64,000 bases of DNA, taken from IMG/VR virus record IMGVR_UViG_3300030090_006322, positions 27,434 through 91,433 of that record. The stretch is one strand, 5' to 3'. Below are positions 26,437 through 36,076 of the stretch, piece by piece. Each line of letters opens with the position of its first letter. The first letter of the stretch is position 1. The translations under genes were made by a program, and so were the position numbers. The DNA comes from a virus. The notes beneath the pieces are model-generated. The model worked only from the letters and a program-made list of their open reading frames with translations, was not told where the DNA came from and did not search any database.

Positions 26437-29400
26437 TATGCCCTAGCTTGTCTTAAAGATCCTCCGAGCCTTTTTTCGTCATCAATAACTTGTTTGACAA
26501 CATCTCTTATTCTAGTCGCGAGATTTACTTCTTCTTCGTTTCCATTTCCGCTTTCATTAGATGTGCCATCAGAATTAACTGTTATATTAATAACTGTTTC
26601 TCCTTCATTGTCTGAAACAGATATAAGCTCATCTAATTTTCCTATGATTGCTCCAGAGCCATTTCCTCCCCCTCCTCCAGAGTTAATAGATGAAAGAGTT
26701 CCTCTTCCTATCCTCTGTGTAGCGGCAGCATTCATAATAAATTCACCACCAGATAACATTGTAGGAACCGTATCAACTCCAGCAGCGTAAGGTATTGAGC
26801 CACCAGTGGCTGACTTCTTACTAAATACATCAGTAAGTTCTTTAAATCCAAATCCCGCAATACCAGCTAATATAGATCCAGTTAATAAACTAGTAAGACC
26901 TCCACTTCTCTCTCTAGCTTCTTGCTCTTTTTGGACTTGTCTAGTATACAAATTAAAAGCTTTTCTTTTTGATTCTTGTTCTCGTTGATATTGTGGGCTG
27001 TTTCTCCTGCCAAACATTGTAAGAGCTGCACTTTGTGGTTCTAATGCGATAGAAGCAAAACCCGCCCCACTTCCGAATTTGTCAAATGCACCCGTGGTAA
27101 AGGATTGAGTAGCAAAATCTAACAAGCTTCTTTTGCCTCTCATAGCGCCTTGCCCAAATGTTCCTGGGGTGAATAAACCTCCTCTATTCATTGTCGGAAC
27201 AGAACCTTGGTTTAACGCAGACATAAATCCTGCACCATACTTATCTACAGCTCCCCTTCTCATAACAAACTCTCCACCAGTCAATAAGGCTGGCACATCA
27301 TCTCTGACTCCAGATCCTCCCGTGACCTTTCCCCCTGTATTTGCTTTAAATATATTAAATAAGTTATCAAATCCCGCCCTAAAATTACTTTTAGCTTGGT
27401 CGAGGAAAAAGTCTGCTGCGGCTTGTTTTAGTATATCTCCTAAGTTTTCTCCTTTCGCTATAGCATCAGCTAAACCATCACTAAGTGTATCTACAAACTG
27501 TCTAGCTCCTTGCACTAAACTATCGTTTAGTTTATCCTGTATTTCTTTTTCTGAAAAAATGAATTCATCTTCGAATTTAGCTCTTAGAGAATCATTAACC
27601 TGTAACCTCTGCTTTTCTAATTCTAGAATTCTCTCTTTTAAACTCTGTAATCTAGTTACATCAACAACTTCATCTTTTTGTAGTTCAACAAATTGTCTCT
27701 TTAGGTCGAGTTGCTCTCTAACTATATCTATTTGTCTAGTAAACCCTCTAGCTTCTCTACTAGATCCAGCCAAACGTGCTTGGTCTTGTAATCCTGTTAT
27801 AGCAAAAGCTGTTGACGCTTGAGCAATCCCTCCAGCGCCGCCACCTCTAGCTTGAGCAGTAAATAATTGTTCATTTATATTAGATAAGATTGAAGATCCG
27901 TCTCTAGCTGTAACTAAATCTACTTTTAATTGTTCGGCCTGTTGCCTTAAGCTTAAAGTAAATTCTGCCAAAAGTTGACTGTAAGTTTGGAAGAGGTCTA
28001 TATTATCTCTTGTAGCTTTAGCTAATTTAACTCTTGTTTCACCTTCCTCTCTTGCAAGCTTTACGCCTTCTTGTCCTTCGTCTCTCGTTTGCAAAGCTGA
28101 CCTTATTGCGTCAGCTTGCTCGGGGGTAGGTTTGACTCCTTGCGCCCTAAGTTCATTGAAAAATACAGTATCTAAACCAGCTAAAGACGCAAATCCTCCA
28201 GTTTGAATAAGATCAACAATTGCCTTTATGCCTCCTTCGAATTCAGGCATAACGGTCACCAAATTACTTATCTCTTGAGAGGTAGACTTAACCGCTTCTG
28301 CTTCTGCATCTCTTATATCTAAAATATTTTCCTCCTCTATAAAACCAACTTCTCTATTCGCTTTTTGTCTATCTGTTAATCTGGCATTCGCAGATACCAA
28401 ACCTCTTCGTAAATCTAAATCGTTTCTATCCCTTCTTGATTGTGTAGAAGCATCAAAAGATGATCTTCTTATATCTATACCGAGATCTGATTGGCTATTT
28501 CTTACAAGCTCTGCTATTCTTGCTTGTTCTGTAGCAATTTTTGTAGTTATGCCTAAAACTAAATTTCTAGCAGCGACTTCTTTTTTAATGTTGGATACTG
28601 TCCCTTCTACATTTTTTGAAATTGCCTCTGTCTCTAAGACAGATTTTTGTTCTAAGCTTAATATGCCATCTAAAATTTCAAAGAATTTTCCTTGTTCGCT
28701 AAGACCTTCTACTCCAGCCTCTCTGATTTTGTCTTGTAATTCTAAACGCTGATCATCATTTAAAGCTAATCTTTCAACAGCATCTATCTGTTTTACTAAA
28801 ACATCAGCTACTTCTATATTTCCTTGTTTAATATTATTGCTACGCGCTATTTGACCTTCAAGTTGGGCTATTTGTTCTCCAGTTAAATTTTTATTTGATT
28901 GAGCTAATTTTAATTTTTGCTGGTCTGTGGTAAGAGCTGATGCTTTTATTTTAGCTATTTCTATTTCTGATTTTAAAGCATCCTTTGCTATATTTGCGTT
29001 AATTAAATTTATTCTTTTTGTCTCTTCTTCTTGTTCCGCACCTATTTCTTTTCTAATTGTTTGTAAAGTTCCAGCTCTACCTTCCGTGGTGACTTTTAAT
29101 CTTTTACCCTCTGCTGTGAACTGTTTTTCTGCCTCGCTTCTTACAGCAGCATCATCGCTACCTAATCTCTCTCTTAATCCTGGAGTATTTTTAACAAAAT
29201 CTTGTAGCTGGTCTTGCCTCGCAGAAAAATCTAAGTTAGCTAAATTTTTAAGGCTCTGACTCATTGCGTCAGCTATTTCATTAGAAAAAACTCTATCAAA
29301 AGTTCGCTGTCCCATTCTGGTTTGCCTTGTGAAGCTCCCAGCTTGAGCTTCACCCGTGCCAATTATCTTTTCTACCTCTGCGCTTGTTGCCCCAGCTTTG

Positions 29401-32400
29401 TAAGCTTGAGTTACAAGGTCTCCTAAACCCTGTGCTTGTGCTTTGTCTTTCGTGCCTTGGAAACCTCTATCTAAAAGCCTTTGTCTAGCTCGCTCACCTA
29501 AATTTTCAGATGTTTCTAAAAACGCCTCTCTTTCTTTTCTCCCCCCTAAATCTAATTCTTCAAATTCCCTTGTAGCATTTTTAGTAGCTTCAGCTAATCT
29601 TTCTTCGTTTTTTCTTAAATTGTCTGTGGTTCCATTAAGTTTATTAAACAATGAATTGATTGCTAATCCAGCAGTTGCCGCTAGACCTACTGGCCCAGCG
29701 AAACGAAGCAACGCTCCACCAGCTACTTTTAATCCACCCATTAAAGCGCTAGGTGCAGCCCTAGCTGCTAAACCTGCTCCTCCCATAATTCCTCTTCTGC
29801 TAGTAGCCTTACCCACACCCGCAAGCATCGAGAACCCTCTACTACCTCTTCCTGCGCTCATCATAGCAGCACCCCTAGCCGCAACCCCTCCTCTTCCAAT
29901 TGCAAATCTCCCTATATTTCCAAGTCCTCCAAAAGCTTGAGCTGCCAATGCTGCACTAACTGCTAGATTTAATGCTGTTAAACTGCCAGATACAAGTTTG
30001 TTCTTTTCAGTTACTTCTCCTAATACTCCGCTTAAAGCAGAAAATCCAATTTGAACAGCTAGTAACTTACCGACCATACCTCCAAAAGCATCGTTCGCGT
30101 CAGATGTAGTCGATTTTTTTCTGAAGTTAGGTATAGCCCCTGTAGGCTCATCTCTTGTGTTTGTAACAGCAAGACCCATTGGGTTGGCGCTATTTCTCAA
30201 TGAGGCATCTTGGTTTATCCTTACCTGATTAATTGGTAAACCTGCGGCTGTTTCTCTTGCTATAGCTTCTTGCAGGGGACCAGCAAAATTAGGAATGTAA
30301 CCAGATGCTCCTCTACTCCCGAAATTCATACCGACTCTGCTCCGCACAGCATCCATGCCAGTTAATTGTTTGGTCATCCCCATAGAGCCAACCGTTAAAT
30401 TTTTGCCTCCTCCAGCGCCGAGCAATTCAGTCCTGCCTCTTGCTGTTAGAGTTTTGCCGCTAGCAGTGGCTCCAAAATACCTTTGTATTTTTTTAGCCAT
30501 ACTAAGATTTGTTTTGCTATTAGATCCAATTTTAGCCTCTAAAAATCTTACGGGACTGCTTCTTAACGACGGAGATATATCTCCAATTTCTCTAATTGCG
30601 TTCTGTCCAACAAAATCAAAAGTTGCAGTTTCTCCAAAATCAAAATCTTTACTTTTTAATAAAGCACTTAATGCTGTTTCAAAAATCGTCCCAGCTAAAC
30701 TACCTACTGCTCCTTGGTTTCCTAGTTTTGATATCTTACCTGCTGTGGGTCTACCACCAGTCATTGTTTTAGCCTCTCTTGTGGCTAAACCTATAGCGAA
30801 TCTTTTTACAGACTCTTTAATATCTTTTTCTTCTCTTACTTTTTCTCCTGCGGCATTTATACCAAACACAGGGAATTTATAAGTATTAGTACCAATTGTT
30901 GCTTGAGCGAAGCTTTTACCTATTCCTTTTTGCGGGACTATCATCCCAGCGAAATCAACATTTCTTACTGTCTGTTTAGCAAAGTTAGGAATAAAGCCTC
31001 CAGCCGCGCCGATCTTTTTTGCTCCAGATGGAAGACCCATAGAAGCAACCATGTCTTGATTAAATATAGCAGAACCTCCAGTGCCAGCGAAATTAGGAAC
31101 CATGAACTCGCTAGTGTTCGCCACCATTGTTCCTTTTTGTCCAGCACCAAAATTAAAGTTTGGTATTGCTACTGGTCTTGCCGATTTAGGCGCTCCTCCA
31201 ACTCCACGATTGATATCTGCTTGTTCAGAACCGTAACCAAGAACAGCGTTGTAATTTGGTATAAAGCCTCCAGCAGCCCTACCTCCACGCCTAGCCCCTC
31301 TTGTGCCAGCAAAAACCCCAGGAGCTATACTAGCTGATATAGCTTGCATTCTAGTCATAACCGCTAACTGTTCATTTAAAGCGGTTGTGAAGAATTTTGT
31401 TTGAGCTGCTTTTTTTTGCTCTGTTGACAGTTGTGAATTTTCTATAGCTAAAATCTGCTTTTGGATAGTTGAATTACCAAGAAGAGTAGAAGCTATTTGT
31501 CCTTGTAAAGTGGCTTGTTCTTTAGCTGCTCTATTTAAACCAAAAAATGTTTTTAAAGATCCAGTTCCAAATTTAACTAAGTCAATAGTAAGTTTCGCGA
31601 TTATAGCGCCAAAGATGGCTAACCCAGGACCAGAAATAACATTACCTATACCTTTTACTATACCTCTAGCGAAATCCCCACCTATACCTTCGCCTTCTAG
31701 GACTTTTTGTATATTAGTTACTAATCCACTAAAAAAGTTTAAAATATTTTTTAGACTATCGGTGACTCCGATTTTACCTAACTCGTTAGCTAACTCTTGC
31801 ACACTTACAACTGTTGCATTTATAGCAGCAGATAGTGTTTGATTAAGAGCTTTATTACGTTCATAAGCTTCTGTTGTAGCTTTTTGGGAAATTGCAGTGA
31901 CCTCGATAGCTTTAGAGGTTTTAGAGTTATAATCATCTAGGATAGCTAAGAATGGTGCAACTTGGAATTTGCCTACTAGATTTTCTGCTATCTGCAATCG
32001 TCTTGCATCAGGCACATCTGAAAGAGCCTTGGCCAGATTTTCAATCAGTTTAGTTCCACTTAAAACATTTCCTGAAAGATCTGTAATTTCCACGCCAAGA
32101 TTTTGCATGGTCTGAAGTTTGTCGATGCTCTGAATACGAGTAAAAATTGTTTTAAAAGAGTTACCTATAACAGCACCCCCTCGGGCAGTCTTTGTTTGCA
32201 CCGCTGTGATAACACCGACTAATTCATCAAACGAAACACCAGCTTGAATAGCAACAGAACCAGAACGCTTAATACCTTCGATAAGATCTCTTTCTGAAAC
32301 CGCAGCAGAAACCGCAGCGGCAGACAATTTGTTAAGCACCTCCGCACTAGTGATACCAGTAGAATTGAAAGAGTTTATCGCAGCAGTTAAACCAGCAACA

Positions 32401-32909
32401 GCTTCAGCAGCCCCCAATCCAGATAGACGGGCTAAAGTTAAAGAGTCCCCCAATCTTTTTGTGACTTCTTCAGCCTTAAGACCTTGACGACTTAATTCTA
32501 ATGCTGCCTCTGCTACAGTTGAAAAACCTTGTTCTGTATCTCTAGCGACATTGAAAATTGTTTGCTTAAATGAATCTAATTGTTTAGCGGAGGTATTTAA
32601 TATAGAGTTTATGCTGGCGAGTTGTTTCTCTACTTCTATAGTAGTTCTTACTAAATCTTGAAATCCCCTCGTCACCGCTGACAAGACACCCACCGAAGCT
32701 CCGAACGCTAACACACGGGCATTAGCGGCTTCCATAGACTTTGTGAACTGGTCTGCCTTTCCAGTGATACGCCCCAAGGGTTGAGACAAGCCTTCGATAC
32801 TTTTGGCGCTAGTACCCAAATTTATCTTGAGACTTTTACCTGCGCGTTTGGCAGCAGCCTCAATGCTTGCTTCTAATCCTGTTTGTGTGACTGGTACTTG
32901 AATTGGCAT
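26436..32909 (-). CDS. tape measure protein with inserted nuclease-like domain
   Basis: 2157 aa, the largest gene. Residues 1-400 are TP901-type tape measure (ALELSRQGLKAEEVTKRLGD, LVGVITAVQTKTARGGAVIG), then a hydrophobic stretch about 417-446. Residues about 549-931 carry six copies of an IPNF-type motif. Between copies four and five lies a domain (about 725-815) with Glu744, Asp765 and EAK at 791-793, the spacing of a PD-(D/E)XK nuclease. Long coiled coils fill 1100-1750, and two GGEFxM modules (about 1880 and 2075) lie near the C-terminus. At 0.15 nm per residue the ruler would be near 320 nm, less if the inserts do not count. Confidence 0.9.
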   Translation of the reverse strand: MPIQVPVTQTGLEASIEAAAKRAGKSLKINLGTSAKSIEGLSQPLGRITGKADQFTKSMEAANARVLAFGASVGVLSAVTRGFQDLVRTTIEVEKQLASINSILNTSAKQLDSFKQTIFNVARDTEQGFSTVAEAALELSRQGLKAEEVTKRLGDSLTLARLSGLGAAEAVAGLTAAINSFNSTGITSAEVLNKLSAAAVSAAVSERDLIEGIKRSGSVAIQAGVSFDELVGVITAVQTKTARGGAVIGNSFKTIFTRIQSIDKLQTMQNLGVEITDLSGNVLSGTKLIENLAKALSDVPDARRLQIAENLVGKFQVAPFLAILDDYNSKTSKAIEVTAISQKATTEAYERNKALNQTLSAAINATVVSVQELANELGKIGVTDSLKNILNFFSGLVTNIQKVLEGEGIGGDFARGIVKGIGNVISGPGLAIFGAIIAKLTIDLVKFGTGSLKTFFGLNRAAKEQATLQGQIASTLLGNSTIQKQILAIENSQLSTEQKKAAQTKFFTTALNEQLAVMTRMQAISASIAPGVFAGTRGARRGGRAAGGFIPNYNAVLGYGSEQADINRGVGGAPKSARPVAIPNFNFGAGQKGTMVANTSEFMVPNFAGTGGSAIFNQDMVASMGLPSGAKKIGAAGGFIPNFAKQTVRNVDFAGMIVPQKGIGKSFAQATIGTNTYKFPVFGINAAGEKVREEKDIKESVKRFAIGLATREAKTMTGGRPTAGKISKLGNQGAVGSLAGTIFETALSALLKSKDFDFGETATFDFVGQNAIREIGDISPSLRSSPVRFLEAKIGSNSKTNLSMAKKIQRYFGATASGKTLTARGRTELLGAGGGKNLTVGSMGMTKQLTGMDAVRSRVGMNFGSRGASGYIPNFAGPLQEAIARETAAGLPINQVRINQDASLRNSANPMGLAVTNTRDEPTGAIPNFRKKSTTSDANDAFGGMVGKLLAVQIGFSALSGVLGEVTEKNKLVSGSLTALNLAVSAALAAQAFGGLGNIGRFAIGRGGVAARGAAMMSAGRGSRGFSMLAGVGKATSRRGIMGGAGLAARAAPSALMGGLKVAGGALLRFAGPVGLAATAGLAINSLFNKLNGTTDNLRKNEERLAEATKNATREFEELDLGGRKEREAFLETSENLGERARQRLLDRGFQGTKDKAQAQGLGDLVTQAYKAGATSAEVEKIIGTGEAQAGSFTRQTRMGQRTFDRVFSNEIADAMSQSLKNLANLDFSARQDQLQDFVKNTPGLRERLGSDDAAVRSEAEKQFTAEGKRLKVTTEGRAGTLQTIRKEIGAEQEEETKRINLINANIAKDALKSEIEIAKIKASALTTDQQKLKLAQSNKNLTGEQIAQLEGQIARSNNIKQGNIEVADVLVKQIDAVERLALNDDQRLELQDKIREAGVEGLSEQGKFFEILDGILSLEQKSVLETEAISKNVEGTVSNIKKEVAARNLVLGITTKIATEQARIAELVRNSQSDLGIDIRRSSFDASTQSRRDRNDLDLRRGLVSANARLTDRQKANREVGFIEEENILDIRDAEAEAVKSTSQEISNLVTVMPEFEGGIKAIVDLIQTGGFASLAGLDTVFFNELRAQGVKPTPEQADAIRSALQTRDEGQEGVKLAREEGETRVKLAKATRDNIDLFQTYSQLLAEFTLSLRQQAEQLKVDLVTARDGSSILSNINEQLFTAQARGGGAGGIAQASTAFAITGLQDQARLAGSSREARGFTRQIDIVREQLDLKRQFVELQKDEVVDVTRLQSLKERILELEKQRLQVNDSLRAKFEDEFIFSEKEIQDKLNDSLVQGARQFVDTLSDGLADAIAKGENLGDILKQAAADFFLDQAKSNFRAGFDNLFNIFKANTGGKVTGGSGVRDDVPALLTGGEFVMRRGAVDKYGAGFMSALNQGSVPTMNRGGLFTPGTFGQGAMRGKRSLLDFATQSFTTGAFDKFGSGAGFASIALEPQSAALTMFGRRNSPQYQREQESKRKAFNLYTRQVQKEQEARERSGGLTSLLTGSILAGIAGFGFKELTDVFSKKSATGGSIPYAAGVDTVPTMLSGGEFIMNAAATQRIGRGTLSSINSGGGGGNGSGAIIGKLDELISVSDNEGETVINITVNSDGTSNESGNGNEEEVNLATRIRDVVKQVIDDEKRLGGSLRQARA

Positions 32910-32923
32910 AACCGTAAACCTTT

Positions 32924-32936
32924 AATGTAATTACAC
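32924..32936 (-). promoter_or_regulatory. GTGTAA box upstream of tape measure
   Basis: GTGTAATTACATT on the minus strand, 14 bases before the tape-measure ATG; a second GTGTAAAT lies at 32941-32948, inside the end of the upstream gene. Confidence 0.45.
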
Positions 32937-32942
32937 AAAGAT

Positions 32943-33926
32943 TTACACATCATGCCCAGCTAATCGCATCATTTGTTCCATGTTTAGCTGACCTCCATGT
33001 TTTTTAGCCTCCTCTGATAAAGAAACTCCCCCCGCAGTTCCACCTAAATCTTCAACATCTTCATTAGTGGCACCAAAGACTGCTGAACCAGCAGCATCAT
33101 CCCTTATTTGTGACTTGCTAGAATCTTTATTTCTCTGCGCTTCAGAAAAAGATAACAACTTTTCAGGATCTTGCTTTATGTCCTCTGGTATATCCTCTGT
33201 AAATTGGAAAATGTTAAAAAACATTCTACCGAATAAAGCGACTCTTAATTGAAATATAGATAACTCTGGTATCGGTTTGTCGTAAAATCCTGATACATCT
33301 TCACAAAGAGATAAATACATGCTAAAAAAAGGTCTCAATACAGCTTTTTGTATATTAGAATCTGATAATTTATCTTGAATATCTTTTTGAATCTTTCCCA
33401 AAGCTATGACTTGCCACGCTTCTAATTCTCCGAACTCCTCTTCAGAATACAAATGCTCTGTTAGATCTTTATTTTTAAACAATAAAAATCTTAATATTTC
33501 ATCTCCACTTCTAGTTTCCGCATAATCGTCTGCGGTTTGTCCTATAACTTCTTTTCTTTTTTGTTGTAAAGAAAATAATTTTTCTCTACTCTCTTGTATT
33601 TGTTTGTCGATATCGTCTTTTTGGGATTTTAAAAATAAAGCCCTACGAGTTCTTTTAAGATTTTCTATCTCTGAAGTTAAAGAGCTTATTTCTAAATCGT
33701 CTTTTGATTCCCAAATACCTTCTTCTATCACATATTTTAGTTTTTCCTCTTCAGATTGGAGACCTTTAGATAGTGCTATGTTTTTGTATTTTTCATGGTA
33801 TTTATGTAAATACCTTTGATCTTTTATATTTATGTGTTTGATGTATACAGTACGATCTTCGAAAATGGCTTCTGTATAACCATCGAAAGCTTCGCCTATT
33901 AAAGAGATGTAAAACTGCTCATTCAA
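32943..33926 (-). CDS. hypothetical, possible tail assembly chaperone
   Basis: 327 aa. A long charged coiled coil (about residues 75-130, e.g. IENLKRTRRALFLKSQKDDI) is followed by a helical domain and a low-complexity tail ending GGQLNMEQMMRLAGHDV. It lies directly before the tape measure, where tail assembly chaperones are normally encoded, but I see no frameshift signal linking it to its neighbour. The assignment rests on position only. Confidence 0.4.
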   Translation of the reverse strand: MNEQFYISLIGEAFDGYTEAIFEDRTVYIKHINIKDQRYLHKYHEKYKNIALSKGLQSEEEKLKYVIEEGIWESKDDLEISSLTSEIENLKRTRRALFLKSQKDDIDKQIQESREKLFSLQQKRKEVIGQTADDYAETRSGDEILRFLLFKNKDLTEHLYSEEEFGELEAWQVIALGKIQKDIQDKLSDSNIQKAVLRPFFSMYLSLCEDVSGFYDKPIPELSIFQLRVALFGRMFFNIFQFTEDIPEDIKQDPEKLLSFSEAQRNKDSSKSQIRDDAAGSAVFGATNEDVEDLGGTAGGVSLSEEAKKHGGQLNMEQMMRLAGHDV

Positions 33927-34678
33927 ACCTCACCTTTTTCGACATCCTCAATAAGTTTATTGAATTCATCTGGGGAAGAGGCTTGGTTAAAGAACCAAAA
34001 AGCTAAAATTGTAGTTACTTTTTTAACTATCGCTTCATAAAGATCAGTAGTGTTATCCTCTTTATTGTAGTAATCTTCAATTTTTTCATCAAAATCATTT
34101 CCAATAAAGTAAGGAATTGGCTCTTCATCCTCCTCCCTTTGAATATGAGTCAGCATCAAAGTATACCAAAGAAGAAGTCTATTTTGAGCCTTTGTATCAG
34201 CAGTATGATCGAATAAAGACTGCATTGCCGATTCAGCATCTACAATTTGCCTTTTGGTAGAAGCCAGCTTTTCCTTAATAGACTCAAGTTTTTCTTTTTG
34301 TTTTTCAGTTTTTTTATCAACACTTTCTAGGCGAACATACTCATTCTGAATATCAAAAATTTCTTTATAAAGCTTACCATAATCTTTTGCATCATTTTCG
34401 GTCCAAACTCCACCAGTATCGCTATATTTTTTGTATAACATGGCTTTGGTTAAGATACCCTTTTTAACACACCTGCTCATTTCGACAGAATATTCTAACT
34501 CCGCATCTTCAAGATCTCGCCGCGAAGGTCTTTTTAGCTTAATCTGCACAGGTGATTTTTCTTTTACTTTTTTAGTAACAGTAGTCTCTTCTCCTGTTTT
34601 TTTGTTTTTGCGAGTTGTTTTCTTTTCCACCTCTCTCTCTTCATCAAGGGTGAATGAATATAATTCTTTAAATGACAT
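33923..34678 (-). CDS. hypothetical, possible tail assembly chaperone
   Basis: 251 aa, rich in Lys and Glu. It opens MSFKELYSFTLDEEREVEKK and has a coiled coil about residues 110-150. It overlaps the next gene by 4 bases. Its place between the tail-tube cluster and the tape measure suggests a tail assembly chaperone. There is no family motif I can name. Confidence 0.4.
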   Translation of the reverse strand: MSFKELYSFTLDEEREVEKKTTRKNKKTGEETTVTKKVKEKSPVQIKLKRPSRRDLEDAELEYSVEMSRCVKKGILTKAMLYKKYSDTGGVWTENDAKDYGKLYKEIFDIQNEYVRLESVDKKTEKQKEKLESIKEKLASTKRQIVDAESAMQSLFDHTADTKAQNRLLLWYTLMLTHIQREEDEEPIPYFIGNDFDEKIEDYYNKEDNTTDLYEAIVKKVTTILAFWFFNQASSPDEFNKLIEDVEKGEV

Positions 34679-34689
34679 AACCTTTTTCC

Positions 34690-34977
34690 TTATTTAAATA
34701 CAAAACTTACTGTATAATTATCTACTTCTTCGCATAAATTTCTAATAGATTCATTACCAGCGTCTAAAATTCTTTTTCTTATCCAATTAACTTTATCAGG
34801 AGTGAAGTGATCAGCGGTGTCGATAATAGCATGATAATCCTCTGGGATGTTTTTATAAAGCTTTTGATAATGAAAATCATGGTCCATTTTCATATCCTCT
34901 AGCATTTTAAGCATTGCTTTAAAAAGTCTAGACACCTCTTTTTCAGAGCGACTATTTAAATATTTTTTCGCGTCCAT
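34690..34977 (-). CDS. hypothetical protein, 95 aa
   Basis: Small helical protein, MDAKKYLNSRSEKEVSRLFK, of unknown function. First gene of the tail operon on the minus strand. AGGATTAAGG just upstream is a good ribosome-binding site, and a TATAAT on the minus strand about 25 bases upstream may be its promoter. The 45-base gap to the divergent plus-strand gene holds the control sites for both. Confidence 0.6.
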   Translation of the reverse strand: MDAKKYLNSRSEKEVSRLFKAMLKMLEDMKMDHDFHYQKLYKNIPEDYHAIIDTADHFTPDKVNWIRKRILDAGNESIRNLCEEVDNYTVSFVFK

Positions 34978-35008
34978 GCCTTAATCCTATCTTATTATAT
35001 AAATAAAA

Positions 35009-35018
35009 GTGTAAAAAT
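35009..35018 (+). promoter_or_regulatory. GTGTAA box of the plus-strand connector operon
   Basis: GTGTAAAAAT ends 4 bases before the ATG at 35023. It is the only clear plus-strand copy of the box and predicts a transcript with almost no leader. Confidence 0.5.
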
Positions 35019-35022
35019 CAAC

Positions 35023-35490
35023 ATGGCAGGATTTTTATCACAAGACCAAATAACAAAAATTAGGAATTTAGCTGGGACTCTACATAATACTTTTGCTAGA
35101 ACTATTACTGTATACAAAAACTCAAAGAAAACACTAATAGCTTCTAATAATACTTGGAACTCTCTTTATAGAAAAACCAATACTGGTTCTAATAGCTCTG
35201 TTGAATACACTACAGAATCTCAAACATTTAGCGCTAGAATCTATTATGACAATATGGACACAGCCTATTTAACAGATGATGGGCCAGCAGACCAAGCTGG
35301 CACTCAAAATAAAGTAGTTGTGGCAGATGGAACAGTTAGAATTGTAGTGGAGGAAGATGGCTACAATTACATAAGCGAAGCTAGAAGAGTGGAATTTGAT
35401 GGAACAAAATTTATTATTGAAAGTGATGGTCAACCTAGAGGCTTAACTTCTAATCAATTCTATACATTTGTTCTTAGTCCCGTGGATTAA
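35023..35490 (+). CDS. hypothetical virion protein, 155 aa
   Basis: Beta-rich protein (YYDNMDTAYLTDDGPADQ, KVVVADGTVRIVVEEDGYN) of the size and location of a head-tail connector or stopper. First of four plus-strand genes placed between tail genes and head genes. No family match that I can name. The ATG lies just behind a GTGTAA box, with no Shine-Dalgarno sequence visible. Confidence 0.5.
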   Translation: MAGFLSQDQITKIRNLAGTLHNTFARTITVYKNSKKTLIASNNTWNSLYRKTNTGSNSSVEYTTESQTFSARIYYDNMDTAYLTDDGPADQAGTQNKVVVADGTVRIVVEEDGYNYISEARRVEFDGTKFIIESDGQPRGLTSNQFYTFVLSPVD

Positions 35491-35491
35491 T

Positions 35492-36076
35492 ATGCCCAAA
35501 TTACCGCTAGATGTGCAACAAGCCTTGCAAAGACAAGCCCCAAAACAGCTTAGAAGGGGCTTCGAAAAAGATATTAAAAATAAATTTAAAAACATAAAAG
35601 ATGAATTAATAAAAGAATTTTTATCTGATCCAGTAACTATAGAAATACTGCAAGGTCCAAGCGGCTCTAATATAAGCGGAACATTAGGGGGCGTAAGTAA
35701 TCTTTTCGCATTTATAGGTTTTGATTCTGGAGATCAGCCCATATCTCCGATCTTGCAATCTCTAGAAAACATACAACTTACTTACAGTAAAGAGATTAGA
35801 AAACGAGGTATAGGTGTTGAATTTAATGTATCTATACCTACAGCTCAAGACATATTCGCGATTACGCCTTTGCCTTGGGCCACGGGAAGGAGCTGGGCAG
35901 AAGGAATTGAACGAGGATTGTCAGGATTAGGTTATTTATTGCGTAAAGATGGAGGAAGATCAGGCGCAGCAGTCCAAAGTCGTGTAAACAAAGTAAGAGG
36001 CGGCAGGTTTCAAAATAGACCTTATATTTCTGCTTTAATTAAAAAATACAGAAAAAGATTTGAAGAGTTAAAATGA
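35492..36076 (+). CDS. hypothetical neck/tail-completion protein
   Basis: 194 aa from ATG 35492, one base after the previous stop; the longer frame from 35468 overlaps that gene and is unlikely. Basic ends surround a glycine-rich centre (GPSGSNISGTLGGVSNLFAF), and the C-terminus is a basic helix (LIKKYRKRFEELK). Size and order fit the tail-completion/neck class that follows a connector in many siphophages. This is inference from order. Confidence 0.45.
   Translation: MPKLPLDVQQALQRQAPKQLRRGFEKDIKNKFKNIKDELIKEFLSDPVTIEILQGPSGSNISGTLGGVSNLFAFIGFDSGDQPISPILQSLENIQLTYSKEIRKRGIGVEFNVSIPTAQDIFAITPLPWATGRSWAEGIERGLSGLGYLLRKDGGRSGAAVQSRVNKVRGGRFQNRPYISALIKKYRKRFEELK

Noticed and set aside
27133-27822. 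Long plus-strand frame opposite the tape-measure gene
   Set aside because: It is the antisense shadow of a gene with coherent TP901-type coding and coiled-coil content; no promoter or ribosome-binding site supports it. The same applies to the plus-strand frames at 29443-29940 and 30355-30882.
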